A stretch of DNA of 64,000 nucleotides from Enhydrobacter aerosaccus (GCF_900167455.1 NZ_FUWJ01000001.1:1240001-1304000); one strand, 5' to 3'. Positions 44,362-58,190 are shown, counted from the stretch's first letter. Translations and numbers: made by a program. The notes: generated from the letters alone by a model not told the origin.

Positions 44362-45675
44362 ATGGCCTTCGGCGCCGTCGAACGCCTGATCGCCTTTCGC
44401 TACCTGCGCGCCCAGCGCGAGGAAGGCTTCATCTCGGTGATCGCCGGCTTCTCGCTGGCGGGGATCGCCCTCGGCGTCGGCACGCTGATCGTCGTGATGG
44501 CCGTGATGAACGGCTTTCGCATCGAGATGCTGCACCAGATGTCGGCGATCAGCGGGCAGCTTGGCGTCCAGGGCAATCGCGATGGGCTGGTGGCGACGCC
44601 CGACCTGCTCGCACGCCTGCGCGCCATCCCGGGCGTTGTCTCGGCAACGCCGTCCGCCGAAGGGCAGGTGATCGCCGTCGCGGGCGACAAGGTGCGCGGC
44701 GTGCTGCTGCGCGGCATGAGGCCCGAGGATTTCAAGGCGCGGCTGCCGCTCTCTGCCGCGATCGACGGCCCACCGGAGGTGCGGGATCGTTACCGGGCTC
44801 TGTGCCGAGGCGACGACGACAAGCCGATCGATTGGGGTACGCTCAAGGGCTTCGGCGACCAGTTCACGGTCGTGATCGGGCGGCGCTTCGCCGATCTGAT
44901 GGGCCTGAAGGTCGGTGATCGCATCCAGCTCGTGTCGCCGGTCTCGATGGTCACGCCACTGGGCGTGATGCCGCGATCGGGAAACGCCCGGGTGGCGGCG
45001 ATCTTCTGCGCCGGCATGTACGACTACGATGCCAACTTCGTCTATGCGCCGCTGGTCGACGTCCAGCGCATGCTCGATCTCGGCGACAAGGTCACGACGA
45101 TCGAGATCTTCCTCGACAACACGGTGTCGGTTGCCGCGGCGCGTCGGGCCGTCAGCGAGGCGGTGGGGCTGCAGGGCTGGGTCTTCGATTGGTTCCAGGC
45201 CAATGTCGGCTTCTTCTCCGCCATAGCGGCCCAGACCAATGTCATGTTCCTGGTGCTCACCATGATCGTGCTGGTGGCGGCGTTCAACATCGTCTCCAGC
45301 CTGGTGATGCTGGTGCGGACCAAGACTGCGGACATTGCCATCCTGCGGACCATGGGCGCCACACGCGGCGCCATCCTTCGGCTGTTCCTGATCGATGGCC
45401 TCGCCATCGGCGGAATCGGGACGTTGATCGGCGTCGTCCTGGGGCTTGCCTTCGCCGACAATATCGAGGCGATCCGTCAGTGGCTCCAGCACACGTTCGG
45501 CCTCGTGCTGTTCGACGAGACGCTTTACCTGCTCGCCGAAATGCCGTCCCACATCGAGTGGCAGGAAGTGGCCGGCATCGCCTTCATGGCGATCTTCTTC
45601 GCCCTGGTCGCTTCCCTGTATCCGGCCGCGCGGGCCGCCCGTCTGGATCCGGTGGAGGGCCTGCATCGTGAATAG
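44362..45675 (+). CDS. lolC: Lipoprotein-releasing ABC transporter permease, first paralogue (LolC/LolE family)
   Basis: Inner-membrane subunit of 437 residues of the LolCDE-type complex that extracts lipoproteins and passes them to LolA. One N-terminal helix (about 25-48: FISVIAGFSLAGIALGVGTL) is followed by a large periplasmic MacB-like domain and three C-terminal FtsX-type helices, with [20 protein letters not shown] as the coupling region. Its second neighbour lolE is a paralogue. This copy has the more divergent periplasmic start (QMSAISGQLGVQGNRDGLV). ATG 44362 starts 19 bases after proS. Confidence 0.88.
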   Translation: MAFGAVERLIAFRYLRAQREEGFISVIAGFSLAGIALGVGTLIVVMAVMNGFRIEMLHQMSAISGQLGVQGNRDGLVATPDLLARLRAIPGVVSATPSAEGQVIAVAGDKVRGVLLRGMRPEDFKARLPLSAAIDGPPEVRDRYRALCRGDDDKPIDWGTLKGFGDQFTVVIGRRFADLMGLKVGDRIQLVSPVSMVTPLGVMPRSGNARVAAIFCAGMYDYDANFVYAPLVDVQRMLDLGDKVTTIEIFLDNTVSVAAARRAVSEAVGLQGWVFDWFQANVGFFSAIAAQTNVMFLVLTMIVLVAAFNIVSSLVMLVRTKTADIAILRTMGATRGAILRLFLIDGLAIGGIGTLIGVVLGLAFADNIEAIRQWLQHTFGLVLFDETLYLLAEMPSHIEWQEVAGIAFMAIFFALVASLYPAARAARLDPVEGLHRE

Positions 45676-46942
45676 CGGTACGGTGCTGGAGCGAAACGGT
45701 GCGGTGGAGCGCTGGCTCGCCTGGCGTTATCTCGCCACACGGCAGCGGGAAGGGTTCGTTTCCTTCATCGCGATCTTCTCGCTGATCGGCGTGGCGCTGG
45801 GGGTCGGGACGCTGATCGTCGTACTGTCCGTCATGGGCGGATTTCGCGAACAGCTCATTGGCCGCCTGATCGGCATGAACGGGCACATCGTGATCACGGC
45901 ACGGGACGGTATGCTGGAGGCTACCAGCGATCTGGTGGCGACGTTGCGGCAGATGCCGGACGTCAAGGCCGTGCATCTGACGCTGGAGCGGCAGGCACTC
46001 GTGACCTTCAACGGCCAGACCCGGGCGGCTGTCCTGCGTGGCGTCAGGACCGAGGACCTGCTGTCGCGCGACATCATCGCAAAGAACATAGTACGGGGCG
46101 AACTGGGTGCCTTTGGCACACGGCCCGGCGTGGTGATCGGGGAAAGGCTGCGACAGGCGCTCAACGTCGATATCGGGGACAAGATCACGTTGGTGACGCA
46201 CCGGCTGAACGAGGCCGGCACGATCGCGCCCCGCTATGCCGATTACGAGGTCCTCGCGAGTTTCCTGACGCGGCGCTACGAGTTCGACTCGGCCTTCGTG
46301 TTCGTGCCGCTGTCGATGCTGCAGGAGGACCTGGAGTACGGGCTGCGGACCGTGAGTTCCATCGATATCGAGCTTCCGGATCCCGCTGCGGCGCCGGCCG
46401 TGGCAGCCGCCATCCGCAAGGCGCTGCATCGCGACGACCTCAAGGTTGCCGATTGGCAGAGCCTCAACGCCCGCTTCGTCGGCGCGCTGCAGGTCGAACG
46501 CGTGATGATGTTCGTCATTCTGAGCCTCATCGTGCTGGTGGCGGCCATGAACGTCGTCGCAAGCTTTACCATGCTGGTGCGGGTGAAGCGCGGCAGCATC
46601 GCCATTCTCCGCACCATGGGGGCGGGGCAAGGCACGATCGTGCGTGCCTTCTTCATGGCGGCGGCAGGTGTCGGCGTGATCGGTACGGTAGTCGGGACGG
46701 CTCTCGGCCTGCTGGTCTGCGCCAACATGTCGAGCATCGGCCGGCTGCTCTCGGCATTGACCGGTGCCACGGGCAGCGGCATGGCGGAGGTCGATTTCAT
46801 CACTTCCATGCCGGTGCGGGTGCAGCCCGTCGAGGTCCTGAGCATTGTTGTGGTCGCGATCGTGCTGTCTTTGGCGGCCGCGGCTTATCCAGCGTGGCGA
46901 AGCACGCGCGTCGAACCGGTCGAAGGCCTCCGTCATGAGTGA
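45668..46942 (+). CDS. lolE: Lipoprotein-releasing ABC transporter permease, second paralogue (LolC/LolE family)
   Basis: Paralogue of the preceding permease, 424 residues. The N-terminal helix is [20 protein letters not shown], followed by [20 protein letters not shown] as in typical LolC/LolE. The C-terminal helices and the coupling segment [19 protein letters not shown] are present. The start is GTG 45668, with GGAGGGC eight bases before it, overlapping the end of the first permease by eight bases; GTG 45683 is an alternative. Its end overlaps lolD by eight bases. Assignment as LolC or LolE individually is not certain; the symbols reflect order only. Confidence 0.85.
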   Translation: MNSGTVLERNGAVERWLAWRYLATRQREGFVSFIAIFSLIGVALGVGTLIVVLSVMGGFREQLIGRLIGMNGHIVITARDGMLEATSDLVATLRQMPDVKAVHLTLERQALVTFNGQTRAAVLRGVRTEDLLSRDIIAKNIVRGELGAFGTRPGVVIGERLRQALNVDIGDKITLVTHRLNEAGTIAPRYADYEVLASFLTRRYEFDSAFVFVPLSMLQEDLEYGLRTVSSIDIELPDPAAAPAVAAAIRKALHRDDLKVADWQSLNARFVGALQVERVMMFVILSLIVLVAAMNVVASFTMLVRVKRGSIAILRTMGAGQGTIVRAFFMAAAGVGVIGTVVGTALGLLVCANMSSIGRLLSALTGATGSGMAEVDFITSMPVRVQPVEVLSIVVVAIVLSLAAAAYPAWRSTRVEPVEGLRHE

Positions 46943-47615
46943 ACCCGCCTGCCTGCTCTCTCTGCGTGGAATCGTGCGGACCTTCATCCAGGGCGATCGC
47001 CGACTCGAAGTGCTGCGCGGTGTTTCGCTCGATCTCCATGCCGGGGAGATCGTCGCGCTGGTGGGGCAGTCGGGCAGCGGCAAGTCGACCCTTCTGCACA
47101 TTGCCGGTCTGCTCGAACGGCCGGATGACGGCGACGTCGTGATCGATGGCCGGTCGGTGCAGGGCTTTGGCGATGCGCCACGAACAGCACTGCGCCGCAA
47201 GTTCCTGGGATTCGTCTACCAGTACCACCATCTGCTGCCGGAGTTCTCGGCCCTCGAGAACGTGATGCTGCCGCAGATGCTGAATGGCCTGCCGCGGAGC
47301 CAGGCGAGGCTGCGAGCCATGGAGCTTCTGTCCATGGTGCAGCTCAAGGACCGTGCCGATCATCGGCCGGGACGCCTGTCGGGCGGCGAACAGCAACGGG
47401 TGGCCATCGCCAGGGCGGTCGCCAACGCGCCTCGGGTCCTGCTGGCGGACGAGCCGACCGGCAACCTCGATGCGGGGACGTCGGAGACAGTCTTCCGGCA
47501 ATTATTGACCCTGGTCCGGGAAACGGGAATGGCGGCACTGATCGCCACCCACAATCCGGAGCTCGCCGCGCGCATGGACCGGACGCTGCGGCTGAGGGAC
47601 GGGGTGCTGAGCTGA
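46935..47615 (+). CDS. lolD: Lipoprotein-releasing ABC transporter ATPase LolD
   Basis: ABC ATPase of 226 residues powering lipoprotein release. Walker [10 protein letters not shown] is at 44-52. The LolD-type Q-loop region [20 protein letters not shown], the signature [15 protein letters not shown] and Walker [13 protein letters not shown] follow, then the switch His in [10 protein letters not shown]. The ATG at 46935 overlaps lolE (ATGAGTGA), so all three Lol genes are translationally linked. The MacB-like ATPases are similar, but the neighbours settle the assignment. Confidence 0.94.
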   Translation: MSEPACLLSLRGIVRTFIQGDRRLEVLRGVSLDLHAGEIVALVGQSGSGKSTLLHIAGLLERPDDGDVVIDGRSVQGFGDAPRTALRRKFLGFVYQYHHLLPEFSALENVMLPQMLNGLPRSQARLRAMELLSMVQLKDRADHRPGRLSGGEQQRVAIARAVANAPRVLLADEPTGNLDAGTSETVFRQLLTLVRETGMAALIATHNPELAARMDRTLRLRDGVLS

Positions 47616-47689
47616 ACGCATGGCCGGTTAAGCCTCGGGCGGCCGATTAGCGCCTCGCTTTCCACAAGATTGGCGCGCCATAGTAGGGC

Positions 47690-51132
<3,443 letters not shown>

Positions 51133-51136
<4 letters not shown>

Positions 51137-52188
51137 GCGGCCAGATCGGCCTGTTCGAGCAACCGGCGCCCGCGCGGCGCCCCAAATCGGTTGGCGATGT
51201 GCTGCCGAGCCGCGAGTCGCCGCTCCTGCAGGCGCCGGTTCTGCCACCGGAAATCCGGCTCGGCACATCGTCCTGGTTCTTTCCCGGTTGGCGAGGCTTG
51301 GTCTACGAGGGGCTGTATCCGCAGACGGCCCTCAGCAAGAAGGGGCTCGCCGCTTACGCCCAGATTCCCATGCTGCGCACCGTCAGCCTGGATCGGACGT
51401 TCTATGCGCCTCTGACCATGGTCGAGTATGTCCGCTACGCCACGCAGGTGCCGGAGCATTTCAGTTTCGTGGTGAAGGCGCCGGCGCTCGTTTGCGACGC
51501 CGTGATGCGTGACGAGGAGGGGCGGGGAAAGGTGCCCAATCCCCATTTCCTCGATCCCGCGATTGCGGCGCGGGAGTTCGTCGTGCCCTGCATCGAAGGA
51601 CTGGGGGCGAAAGCAGGACCGCTGGTGTTCCAGATCTCTCCGTTGCCGCGCAGCCTCGCGGAAGAGGCGCCGCTCCTGATCGAGCGTCTGGCGTTGTTCT
51701 TTGCCGCCTTGCCCACGGCCTTGGGCCGGCACCGGCCACTCTATGCGCTGGAATTGCGCAATAGCGACCTGCTGACCCCCCGCCTGATGCGCACGCTGCG
51801 TGAAGTCGGCGTTCGATATTGCGTTGGGCTGCACGATCGCATGCCCGAAGTGGAACGTCAGGAAACGGCCTTGAAGGCGCTCGATGGGGACGAGCCTGGC
51901 GACCTTGTGGTCCGCTGGAACCTCCATCGCGGCTTTCTCTACAAAGCGGCCCAGCAGCGTTACGACCCGTTCGACAAGCTGGTCGACGAAGATCCGGTAA
52001 CCCGGCGCATCCTGGCACGGATGGCCGCGACCGCGTTCAAGGCCGGCCGCAAGGTCTGGATCACGGCCAACAACAAGGCCGAAGGCAGCGCCCCGCTCAC
52101 CCTGCTCAAGCTTGCCGAGGAGATCGCGGACGCGCTTGGGACAGCGGGGACAGACGGGACGCCCGGGACGATCGGCACAAGCACTTGA
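51133..52188 (+). CDS. DUF72 domain-containing protein
   Basis: A 351-residue protein with a TIM-barrel-like DUF72 domain (COG1801). IRLGTSSWFFPGWRGLVYE is the family start, followed by DRTFYAPLTMVEYVRYA, FSFVVKAPALVCDAVM and PLVFQISPLPRSL. LYALELRNSDLLTPRLM and LVVRWNLHRGFLY lie further on, and YDPFDKLVDEDPVTRRIL with ITANNKAEGSAPLT near the end. Function unknown. The likely start is TTG 51133, overlapping the dnaE stop, with GGAGGAG before it; no ATG fits upstream of the conserved core. The last 16 residues are a GT-x repeat encoded by a 9-base tandem repeat and are not part of the domain. Confidence 0.85.
52138..52182 (+). repeat. Tandem 9-base repeat at the 3' end of the DUF72 gene
   Basis: Five consecutive 9-base units of the form GGGACRNNN (GGGACAGCG, GGGACAGAC, GGGACGCCC, GGGACGATC, GGCACAAGC), the last with one change in the core. 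They encode a C-terminal run of Gly-Thr-x triplets. The GGGAC word also recurs just downstream at 52219-52223 and 52230-52234. Confidence 0.9.
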
Positions 52189-52266
52189 TTTATCATGCTA
52201 AAATTGTCCCAAACGGCAGGGACGGTACGGGACGGCCGCAGCCTAAGTAGTTGATTCCCTTGGACC

Positions 52267-52295
52267 TTGCATTTGGCGCCATAACCCCCTAGAAC
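52267..52295 (+). promoter_or_regulatory. Candidate sigma-70 promoter of rpsB
   Basis: TTGCAT (52267-52272) and TAGAAC (52290-52295) are 17 bases apart, followed by a leader of about 110 bases before the rpsB start. The 79 bases between the DUF72 stop and this site show a weak GTCCC/GGGAC hairpin but no gene. Confidence 0.5.
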
Positions 52296-52354
52296 CGCGC
52301 CACTTCGCACGCGGGTTTGCGGTCGACGGGGAGACATCCCGCCGCTCGCTCCGG

Positions 52355-52371
52355 TGTCCCGAACAGGGACA
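52355..52371 (+). promoter_or_regulatory. Hairpin in the rpsB leader
   Basis: TGTCCC (52355-52360) pairs with GGGACA (52366-52371) around loop GAACA, about 40 bases before the rpsB start. rpsB-tsf leaders are known to be bound by protein S2 for feedback control, so a translational operator is possible; this leader was not matched to a known fold. Confidence 0.4.
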
Positions 52372-52409
52372 GGCGCCCGCGGAGGCTCAACCGGAAAAGG
52401 AGAAACGGC

Positions 52410-53201
52410 ATGACCATGCCGACATTTACGATGCGTCAGTTGCTGGAAGCGGGTGTCCACTTCGGTCACCACACCCGGCGTTGGAACCCCAAGATGAAGC
52501 CGTACCTGTTCGGGGTGCGCAATGGGGTTCACATCATCGACCTCACCAAGACGGTCCCGCTGCTGGAGCAGGCCCTGCTGCAGGTGCGCCAGGTCGTGGC
52601 CAATGGCGGCCGCGTGCTGTTCGTCGGCACCAAGGCGGCTGCTGCGGATCGCGTGGCCGACGCGGCCCGGCGCTGCGGCCAGTACTACGTCAATCATCGC
52701 TGGCTGGGCGGCATGATCACCAACTGGCAGACCATCTCTGCCTCGATCAAGCGCCTGCGCGAGCTCGATGACCGGCTCAAGGGCGACGTGGTCGGCCTGA
52801 CCAAGAAGGAGCAGCTGGACCTGACCCGCGAGCGCGACAAGCTCGAGCGGTCGCTGGGCGGCATCAAGGAGATGGGCGGCACGCCGGACATGCTGTTCAT
52901 CATCGACACCAACAAGGAGGCGATCGCGGTCCAGGAAGCCCGCAAGCGCGGCATTCCGATCGTCGCCATCCTCGACAGCAATTCGGATCCGGACGGCGTC
53001 GACTTCCCGATCCCGGGCAACGACGATGCCATCCGCGCCGTGTCGCTGTACTGCGACCTGATCTCGAGCGCAGTGCTCGACGGCATCCGGGCCGAGATCG
53101 CGGCCTCGGGCGGCGACGTGGGCGAGCTTTCCGAGCCGCTGACCGAGGAAGTGCCGGCCGAGGCCGTAGAAGCGGGCGCCGAAGCATCCCCGGCCGAGTA
53201 A
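52410..53201 (+). CDS. rpsB: 30S ribosomal protein S2
   Basis: Small-subunit protein of 263 residues. [20 protein letters not shown] and [20 protein letters not shown] are the family start, with [46 protein letters not shown] and [13 protein letters not shown] following. The acidic C-terminal tail ([19 protein letters not shown]) is variable. Start ATG 52410 has AAAAGGAGAAAC before it. First gene of the rpsB-tsf-pyrH-frr cluster. Confidence 0.98.
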   Translation: MTMPTFTMRQLLEAGVHFGHHTRRWNPKMKPYLFGVRNGVHIIDLTKTVPLLEQALLQVRQVVANGGRVLFVGTKAAAADRVADAARRCGQYYVNHRWLGGMITNWQTISASIKRLRELDDRLKGDVVGLTKKEQLDLTRERDKLERSLGGIKEMGGTPDMLFIIDTNKEAIAVQEARKRGIPIVAILDSNSDPDGVDFPIPGNDDAIRAVSLYCDLISSAVLDGIRAEIAASGGDVGELSEPLTEEVPAEAVEAGAEASPAE

Positions 53202-53226
53202 CGGCCCCTCTGGCGAAGACATAGCG

Positions 53227-53253
53227 GGGCCGGTCGCAAGACCGGCCCTTATT
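53227..53253 (+). terminator. Terminator/attenuator between rpsB and tsf
   Basis: A perfect 9-base stem (GGGCCGGTC at 53227-53235 with GACCGGCCC at 53240-53248) closes a GCAA tetraloop and is followed by TTATT. It stands 25 bases after the rpsB stop and 20 bases before tsf. A partial terminator here would lower EF-Ts relative to S2 transcription, as in the rpsB-tsf operon of E. coli. Confidence 0.8.
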
Positions 53254-53272
53254 GCACTGATGGAGTCTGAAG

Positions 53273-54199
53273 ATGGCTGAGATCACCGCATCACTCGTCA
53301 AGGAACTGCGCGAGAAGACCGGCGCAGGGATGATGGATTGCAAGAAGGCGCTGAACGAGACGCTGGGCGACCTCGAGAAGGCCGTTGACTGGCTGCGCAC
53401 CAAGGGCCTGTCCGCTGCTTCCAAGAAGGCCGGCCGCGTGGCGGCCGAGGGCCTGGTCGGCGTCGCCGCCGAAGGCACCCGCGGCGCGGTCATCGAGGTC
53501 AATGCCGAGACCGATTTCGTCGGCCGCAACGAGCAGTTCCAGAAGTTCGTCACCGCGGCGACCAGGATCGCCCTCGAGCAGGGTGGGGATCTGGCCAAGG
53601 TGGCGGCAGCTCCCTATCCGGGAACTGGCCGCGACGTGCAGGCAGAGCTCACCAACCTGATCGCCACGATCGGCGAGAACATGAGCCTGCGCCGCGCCGC
53701 CTCGATCTCGGTCTCCGACGGTGTGGTCGTGGCGTACACGCACAATGCCGTGGCGCCCGACCTCGGCAAGATCGGCGTGCTGGTCGCGCTGGAATCGGCC
53801 GGCGATAAGACCAAGCTCGCCGCTCTCGCCAAGCAGCTCGCCATGCACGTGGCCGCGGCCAACCCGCAGTCGCTGACCGTTGCCGATCTCGACAAGGCGC
53901 TGATCGAGCGCGAGCGTGCGGTGCTGGCCGAGAAGGCCGGGCAGAGCGGCAAGGCGGCCGACATCGTCGCCAAGATGGTCGAAGGCGGCCTGCGCAAGTT
54001 CCACCAGGAAGTCGTGCTGCTCGAGCAGGCCTTCGTGATGGACGGCAAGACGAAGGTCTCGAAGGTGGTCGAGGAGGCGGGCAAGCAGGTCGGTGGCCCG
54101 GTGCGCATCGCCGGTTACCTGCGCTTTGCCCTGGGCGAAGGCATCGAGAAGAAGTCGGAAGATTTTGCGGCCGAGGTGGCCGCTCAGCTCAAGAAGTAG
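53273..54199 (+). CDS. tsf: Elongation factor Ts
   Basis: Nucleotide exchange factor for EF-Tu, 308 residues. The N-terminal UBA-like domain has [19 protein letters not shown] (EF-Tu contact [12 protein letters not shown]), then the core domain with [19 protein letters not shown] containing the TDFV motif, and the C-terminal subdomain with [30 protein letters not shown] precedes the ATG. Follows rpsB through an attenuator hairpin. Confidence 0.97.
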   Translation: MAEITASLVKELREKTGAGMMDCKKALNETLGDLEKAVDWLRTKGLSAASKKAGRVAAEGLVGVAAEGTRGAVIEVNAETDFVGRNEQFQKFVTAATRIALEQGGDLAKVAAAPYPGTGRDVQAELTNLIATIGENMSLRRAASISVSDGVVVAYTHNAVAPDLGKIGVLVALESAGDKTKLAALAKQLAMHVAAANPQSLTVADLDKALIERERAVLAEKAGQSGKAADIVAKMVEGGLRKFHQEVVLLEQAFVMDGKTKVSKVVEEAGKQVGGPVRIAGYLRFALGEGIEKKSEDFAAEVAAQLKK

Positions 54200-54265
54200 T
54201 ATGGATAACCCGCCGGCGCGCGGATCTCGTGGTCCGCGCCGCCCAAGAACTGTTCAGAGGCACTG

Positions 54266-54991
54266 ATGCCGCCCGCTCCTCGCTACCGCCGCGTCCTGCT
54301 TAAGCTCTCGGGCGAGGGTCTTATGGGGGATCGAGAATACGGGCTCGATCCCGGCATGGTCGGGATGGTCGCCCAGGAGATCAAGACCGTGCACGAGATG
54401 GGCGTGCAGGTCTGCCTGGTCATTGGCGGCGGCAATATCTTTCGCGGCGTGTCCGCTGCGGCCTCGGGCATGGACCGGGCGAGCGGCGACTACATGGGCA
54501 TGCTGGCGACCGTCATCAATTCACTGGCCATGCAAAGCGCCCTGGAGCGACAGGGGCTGCAGACCCGGGTCCAGTCGGCCATCCCCATGACCACGGTATG
54601 CGAGCCCTATATCCGCCGGCGGGCAGTGCGCCACATGGAGAAGGGGCGGGTGGTGATTTTCGCCGCCGGGACGGGCAATCCGTTTTTCACGACCGATACT
54701 GCGGCCGCCCTGCGCGCGGCCGAGATGAGTGTCGACGCCATGCTCAAGGGGACGCAGGTCGATGGCGTCTATTCCGCCGATCCGCGCAAGGACAAGGCCG
54801 CCAAGCGGTACGACACGCTGACCTACATGGACGTGCTGTCGCGCGATCTGCAGGTGATGGATGCCTCAGCAATTTCACTGGCGCGCGAGAACCGTATCCC
54901 CATCATCGTGTTCGACATTCACAAGCCCGGCGCGTTTGCCCAGACGATGGCGGGCCAGGGTACGTTTACGGTGATCAAGGACGAGGGCTGA
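54266..54991 (+). CDS. pyrH: UMP kinase (uridylate kinase)
   Basis: Hexameric bacterial UMP kinase of 241 residues that makes [23 protein letters not shown] holds the ATP/phosphate loop, [20 protein letters not shown] binds UMP, and [27 protein letters not shown] sequence ([20 protein letters not shown]) follows; [12 protein letters not shown] is the nucleotide site. ATG 54266 follows AGAGGCACTG. An imperfect GC-rich hairpin without T-run lies in the 66-base gap after tsf. Confidence 0.97.
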   Translation: MPPAPRYRRVLLKLSGEGLMGDREYGLDPGMVGMVAQEIKTVHEMGVQVCLVIGGGNIFRGVSAAASGMDRASGDYMGMLATVINSLAMQSALERQGLQTRVQSAIPMTTVCEPYIRRRAVRHMEKGRVVIFAAGTGNPFFTTDTAAALRAAEMSVDAMLKGTQVDGVYSADPRKDKAAKRYDTLTYMDVLSRDLQVMDASAISLARENRIPIIVFDIHKPGAFAQTMAGQGTFTVIKDEG

Positions 54992-54993
54992 CG

Positions 54994-55548
54994 ATGAGCA
55001 CGGACCCCAAGGAACTCGAACGACGCATGCAAAGTGCGCTCGATGCGCTGAAGAAGGAATTCGGGGGCCTGCGGACGGGGCGCGCGTCCGTCGCGCTGCT
55101 CGACCCGGTCCATGTCGAGGCCTATGGCCAGCGCATGCCGCTCACTCAGGTGGGCACGGTGAGCGCCCCCGAGCCTCGGCTGCTGACGGTGAACGTCTGG
55201 GACAAGGGTCTCGTGGTCTCCACGGCCAAGGCGATCCGCGAGGCCGGACTGGGCCTGAACCCGGCGCCGGACGGACAGATGATCCGCATTCCCATTCCCG
55301 AACTCACCGCCGAGCGGCGCAACGAACTGGCGAAGCTTGCCCACAAGTACGCCGAGCAGGGCCGCGTCGCGGTGCGCAATGTCCGCCGCGATGGCATGGA
55401 GGCCCTGAAGAAGGCCGAGAAGGATCACAAGATCTCCCAGGACGAGCACCGGCAGAAGTCCGATGAGGTCCAGAAGCTTACCGATCGCTACGTCAAGCTG
55501 GTCGACGACGCGCTGGCCCACAAGGAAAAGGAGATCAAGACCGTCTGA
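54994..55548 (+). CDS. frr: Ribosome recycling factor
   Basis: Splits the post-termination ribosome together with EF-G. The 184 residues show the family pattern: [39 protein letters not shown] and [22 protein letters not shown]-terminal long helix ([20 protein letters not shown]) completes domain I. GAGGGCTGACG precedes the ATG, three bases after the pyrH stop. The stop overlaps uppS as TGATG. Confidence 0.97.
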   Translation: MSTDPKELERRMQSALDALKKEFGGLRTGRASVALLDPVHVEAYGQRMPLTQVGTVSAPEPRLLTVNVWDKGLVVSTAKAIREAGLGLNPAPDGQMIRIPIPELTAERRNELAKLAHKYAEQGRVAVRNVRRDGMEALKKAEKDHKISQDEHRQKSDEVQKLTDRYVKLVDDALAHKEKEIKTV

Positions 55549-56288
55549 TGTCGACCGCGTCTCTGCCTGCCAACGCCGGCGTCACGCCCGGGCCTCAGCA
55601 CGTTGCCATCATCATGGATGGCAATGGGCGCTGGGCCAAGGCGCGTGGGCTGCCTCGGGTAGCGGGACACAGGCGCGGTGCGGACGCTGTCAGACGTGTG
55701 ATCCGCGGCGCGGCGGAGCTCGGCATTCCGGTTCTGACGCTGTTCGCCTTCTCGACCGAAAACTGGGCCAGGCCCGTCGCCGAGGTCAGCGACCTGATGG
55801 GGCTGCTGCGCCACTATCTTCGCAGCGAGCTCGACGAGCTGGCGCGCAACGGCGCCCGGCTGCGGGTGATCGGCGATCGGACCCGGCTTGCGCCGGACAT
55901 CGTGCGCGACATCGTTGATGCCGAGGCTAAGACCCGCTCCAACACGCGTATCGACGTCAATATCTGCATCAACTATGGCGCGCGTGACGAGATCCTGAGT
56001 GCCACGCGGAGTCTGGCGCGCAAGGCCGCAGCCGGCGAGATCAAGGCCGACGAGATCGACGAGGCGATGTTCGAGAGGGAACTGCAGACCGCCGGCGTGC
56101 CGGATCCGGACCTTCTGATCCGCACCAGCGGCGAACAGCGCATCAGCAATTTCCTGCTGTGGCAATGCGCCTATGCCGAGCTCGTGTTTGTCGACACGCT
56201 CTGGCCGGACTTCGACAAGAGCCATCTCGAACAGGCGGTCACGGAGTTCAGACGACGGGAACGGCGCTATGGCGGCGTCGGCAGTTAG
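55548..56288 (+). CDS. uppS: Undecaprenyl diphosphate synthase (isoprenyl transferase)
   Basis: Cis-prenyltransferase of 246 residues making the C55 lipid carrier for peptidoglycan. Catalytic Asp24 is in HVAIIMDGNGRWAKARGLPR. GHRRGADAVRRVIRGA, TLFAFSTENWARP, INYGARDEI and the C-terminal PDLLIRTSGEQRISNFLLWQ with FVDTLWPDF match the family. Starts in the frr stop and overlaps cdsA by 20 bases. Confidence 0.96.
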   Translation: MSTASLPANAGVTPGPQHVAIIMDGNGRWAKARGLPRVAGHRRGADAVRRVIRGAAELGIPVLTLFAFSTENWARPVAEVSDLMGLLRHYLRSELDELARNGARLRVIGDRTRLAPDIVRDIVDAEAKTRSNTRIDVNICINYGARDEILSATRSLARKAAAGEIKADEIDEAMFERELQTAGVPDPDLLIRTSGEQRISNFLLWQCAYAELVFVDTLWPDFDKSHLEQAVTEFRRRERRYGGVGS

Positions 56289-56961
56289 CGCGCCCGGTAC
56301 GCCACGGCGCTTTCGCGGTCTTCTTCTACGCGTTGCCTCGGCTGTTGTACTGGCGCCGCTTTGCGCCGCGGCGATCTGGTATGGATTCCCCTGGATCGAC
56401 CTGCTGGCAGCCATCGCCGCGCCGATCATGGTCTCCGAGTGGATCCGCTTGACCAGAGGCCGTCCGTTCGCGCGGCCGCTAGCGATATTGTATGGGCTGG
56501 CGGCGGTCGTCGCGCTGCTCTGGTTGCGCCATCAACCTGCTTGGGGACGAGAAACCGTCATCTGGACCATCGCGTGCGTCTGGGCGACGGATATCGGTGC
56601 CTACTTCGTCGGCAGCCTGATCGGAGGCGCCAAGCTTGCGCCAGCCATCAGTCCGAACAAGACTTGGTCCGGACTGATCGGCGGCATGTGTCTCGCTGCG
56701 ATCGCCAGTGCGTCGTGCGGCGTGGCCTTCGATGCCGGCGATCCCCTGCAGCTGGCGCTTGTCGGCGCGGCGATGGCGGTGATCTCGCAGGCGGGAGATC
56801 TGCTGGAGTCAGCAGCCAAGCGCCGGGAAGGCCTGAAGGACAGCGGCCATCTGATTCCGGGGCACGGCGGGCTGCTGGATCGCATCGATGGTCTCATCGC
56901 CGCGCTGGTGGCGGTCGGCCTGGTGCGTCTGATCGGAGGAGGGAACTGGCCATGGCAATGA
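56269..56961 (+). CDS. cdsA: Phosphatidate cytidylyltransferase
   Basis: Integral membrane enzyme of 230 residues that makes CDP-diacylglycerol for phospholipid synthesis, with about six hydrophobic segments. [34 protein letters not shown] and the C-terminal signature [19 protein letters not shown] (with the metal-binding Asp) are clear. It is shorter at the N-terminus than E. coli CdsA but normal for alphaproteobacteria. ATG 56269 lies within the end of uppS; the stop overlaps the dxr start by ten bases. Confidence 0.94.
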   Translation: MAASAVSAPGTPRRFRGLLLRVASAVVLAPLCAAAIWYGFPWIDLLAAIAAPIMVSEWIRLTRGRPFARPLAILYGLAAVVALLWLRHQPAWGRETVIWTIACVWATDIGAYFVGSLIGGAKLAPAISPNKTWSGLIGGMCLAAIASASCGVAFDAGDPLQLALVGAAMAVISQAGDLLESAAKRREGLKDSGHLIPGHGGLLDRIDGLIAALVAVGLVRLIGGGNWPWQ

Positions 56962-58160
56962 TGCGCTGGACGGCACCTTCGCACGATGAGCCGCGCAGCA
57001 TCACGATCCTGGGCTCGACCGGGTCGGTCGGGCAGAGCACGGTCGATCTCATTGCCCATGCCCCGGCGAACTACCAGGTCGAAGCGCTGGTCGCCGGCAA
57101 TTCCGTTGAGGCGCTGGCCGATCAGGCGCGTCGCCTGCACGCCAAGATGGCCGTGGTCGCCAACCCGCAGCGCTACCGCGCGTTGAAGGATGCCCTGGCG
57201 GGCAGCGCAACCGAGGCCGCTGCAGGCCCCGAGGCCGTGATCGAAGCCGCTTCCCGGCCCGCGGAATGGGTCATGGCTGCCGTCGTGGGGTTCGCCGGGC
57301 TGGAGCCGACACTGGTCGCCGCGCGCCGCGGTGCCATGGTCGCCCTGGCGAACAAGGAAGCGCTGGTCTGTGCCGGCCGGCTGCTCATGGATGCGGTCGA
57401 GCAGTCGGGCGGCGTCCTGCTGCCGGTGGACTCCGAGCACAATGCGATCTTCCAGGTGTTCGAGCCCGGCCAGTACGACGCGGTCGACCGGCTGGTGCTT
57501 ACCGCCTCCGGCGGCCCGTTCCGCGACTGGTCCCTGGCAGAGATGGCACTGGCCACCCCGGAACAGGCGCTCGCCCATCCCAACTGGGACATGGGTGCCA
57601 AGATCTCGATCGATTCCGCCACCATGATGAACAAGGGCCTCGAGTTCATCGAGGCCAACCTTCTGTTCGGATTGCCGCCGGAGCAGATCGAAATCGTCGT
57701 GCACCGCCAGTCGGTGATTCATTCCATGGTCGCCTATCGCGATGGCTCCGTCCTTGCGCAACTGGGGACGCCCGACATGCGGGTGCCGATAGCCTATACG
57801 CTCGGCTGGCCGGCGCGCATTGACAGTCCGGCAGCGCGACTGGATTTCACGGCCCTGTCGCCGCTGACGTTCGAGCGGCCCGATTCCGGCCGTTTTCCCT
57901 CTCTAAGACTCGCGCGTGAGGCACTGGCCTTGGGAGGGCTTGCACCGACTGCGATGAACGCGGCCAACGAAGTGGCCGTCGCGGCCTTTCTGGCGCGCCG
58001 AATCGGATTTCTCGACATTGCCCGGATCGTAGAGGACGTGATGACCGGCGGGCGCGGTTGGGAAGGGACCGTCGAGTCGCTCCAGCAGGTCCACGCCGCC
58101 GATCTGGAGGCCCGTCGCAGAGCCGAGGAAGCTATCAAAGGTCACAGCCTAACTAATTGA
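56952..58160 (+). CDS. dxr: 1-deoxy-D-xylulose-5-phosphate reductoisomerase
   Basis: Second enzyme of the MEP isoprenoid pathway, 402 residues. The NADPH loop is [64 protein letters not shown] and [20 protein letters not shown] hold the metal and substrate residues, with [15 protein letters not shown] and [14 protein letters not shown] further on. ATG 56952 has GGAGGAGGGAAC before it. It supplies precursors for the UppS reaction three genes upstream. Confidence 0.97.
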   Translation: MAMMRWTAPSHDEPRSITILGSTGSVGQSTVDLIAHAPANYQVEALVAGNSVEALADQARRLHAKMAVVANPQRYRALKDALAGSATEAAAGPEAVIEAASRPAEWVMAAVVGFAGLEPTLVAARRGAMVALANKEALVCAGRLLMDAVEQSGGVLLPVDSEHNAIFQVFEPGQYDAVDRLVLTASGGPFRDWSLAEMALATPEQALAHPNWDMGAKISIDSATMMNKGLEFIEANLLFGLPPEQIEIVVHRQSVIHSMVAYRDGSVLAQLGTPDMRVPIAYTLGWPARIDSPAARLDFTALSPLTFERPDSGRFPSLRLAREALALGGLAPTAMNAANEVAVAAFLARRIGFLDIARIVEDVMTGGRGWEGTVESLQQVHAADLEARRRAEEAIKGHSLTN

Positions 58161-58190
58161 AGAAGAACGCAATTCGTGATGTAGTGAGCC

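Noticed and set aside
54218..54239. GC-rich hairpin (GCGCGGA/TCCGCGC) in the tsf-pyrH gap.
   Set aside because: Seven base pairs with an 8-base loop and no T-run; expected by chance in such GC-rich spacers.
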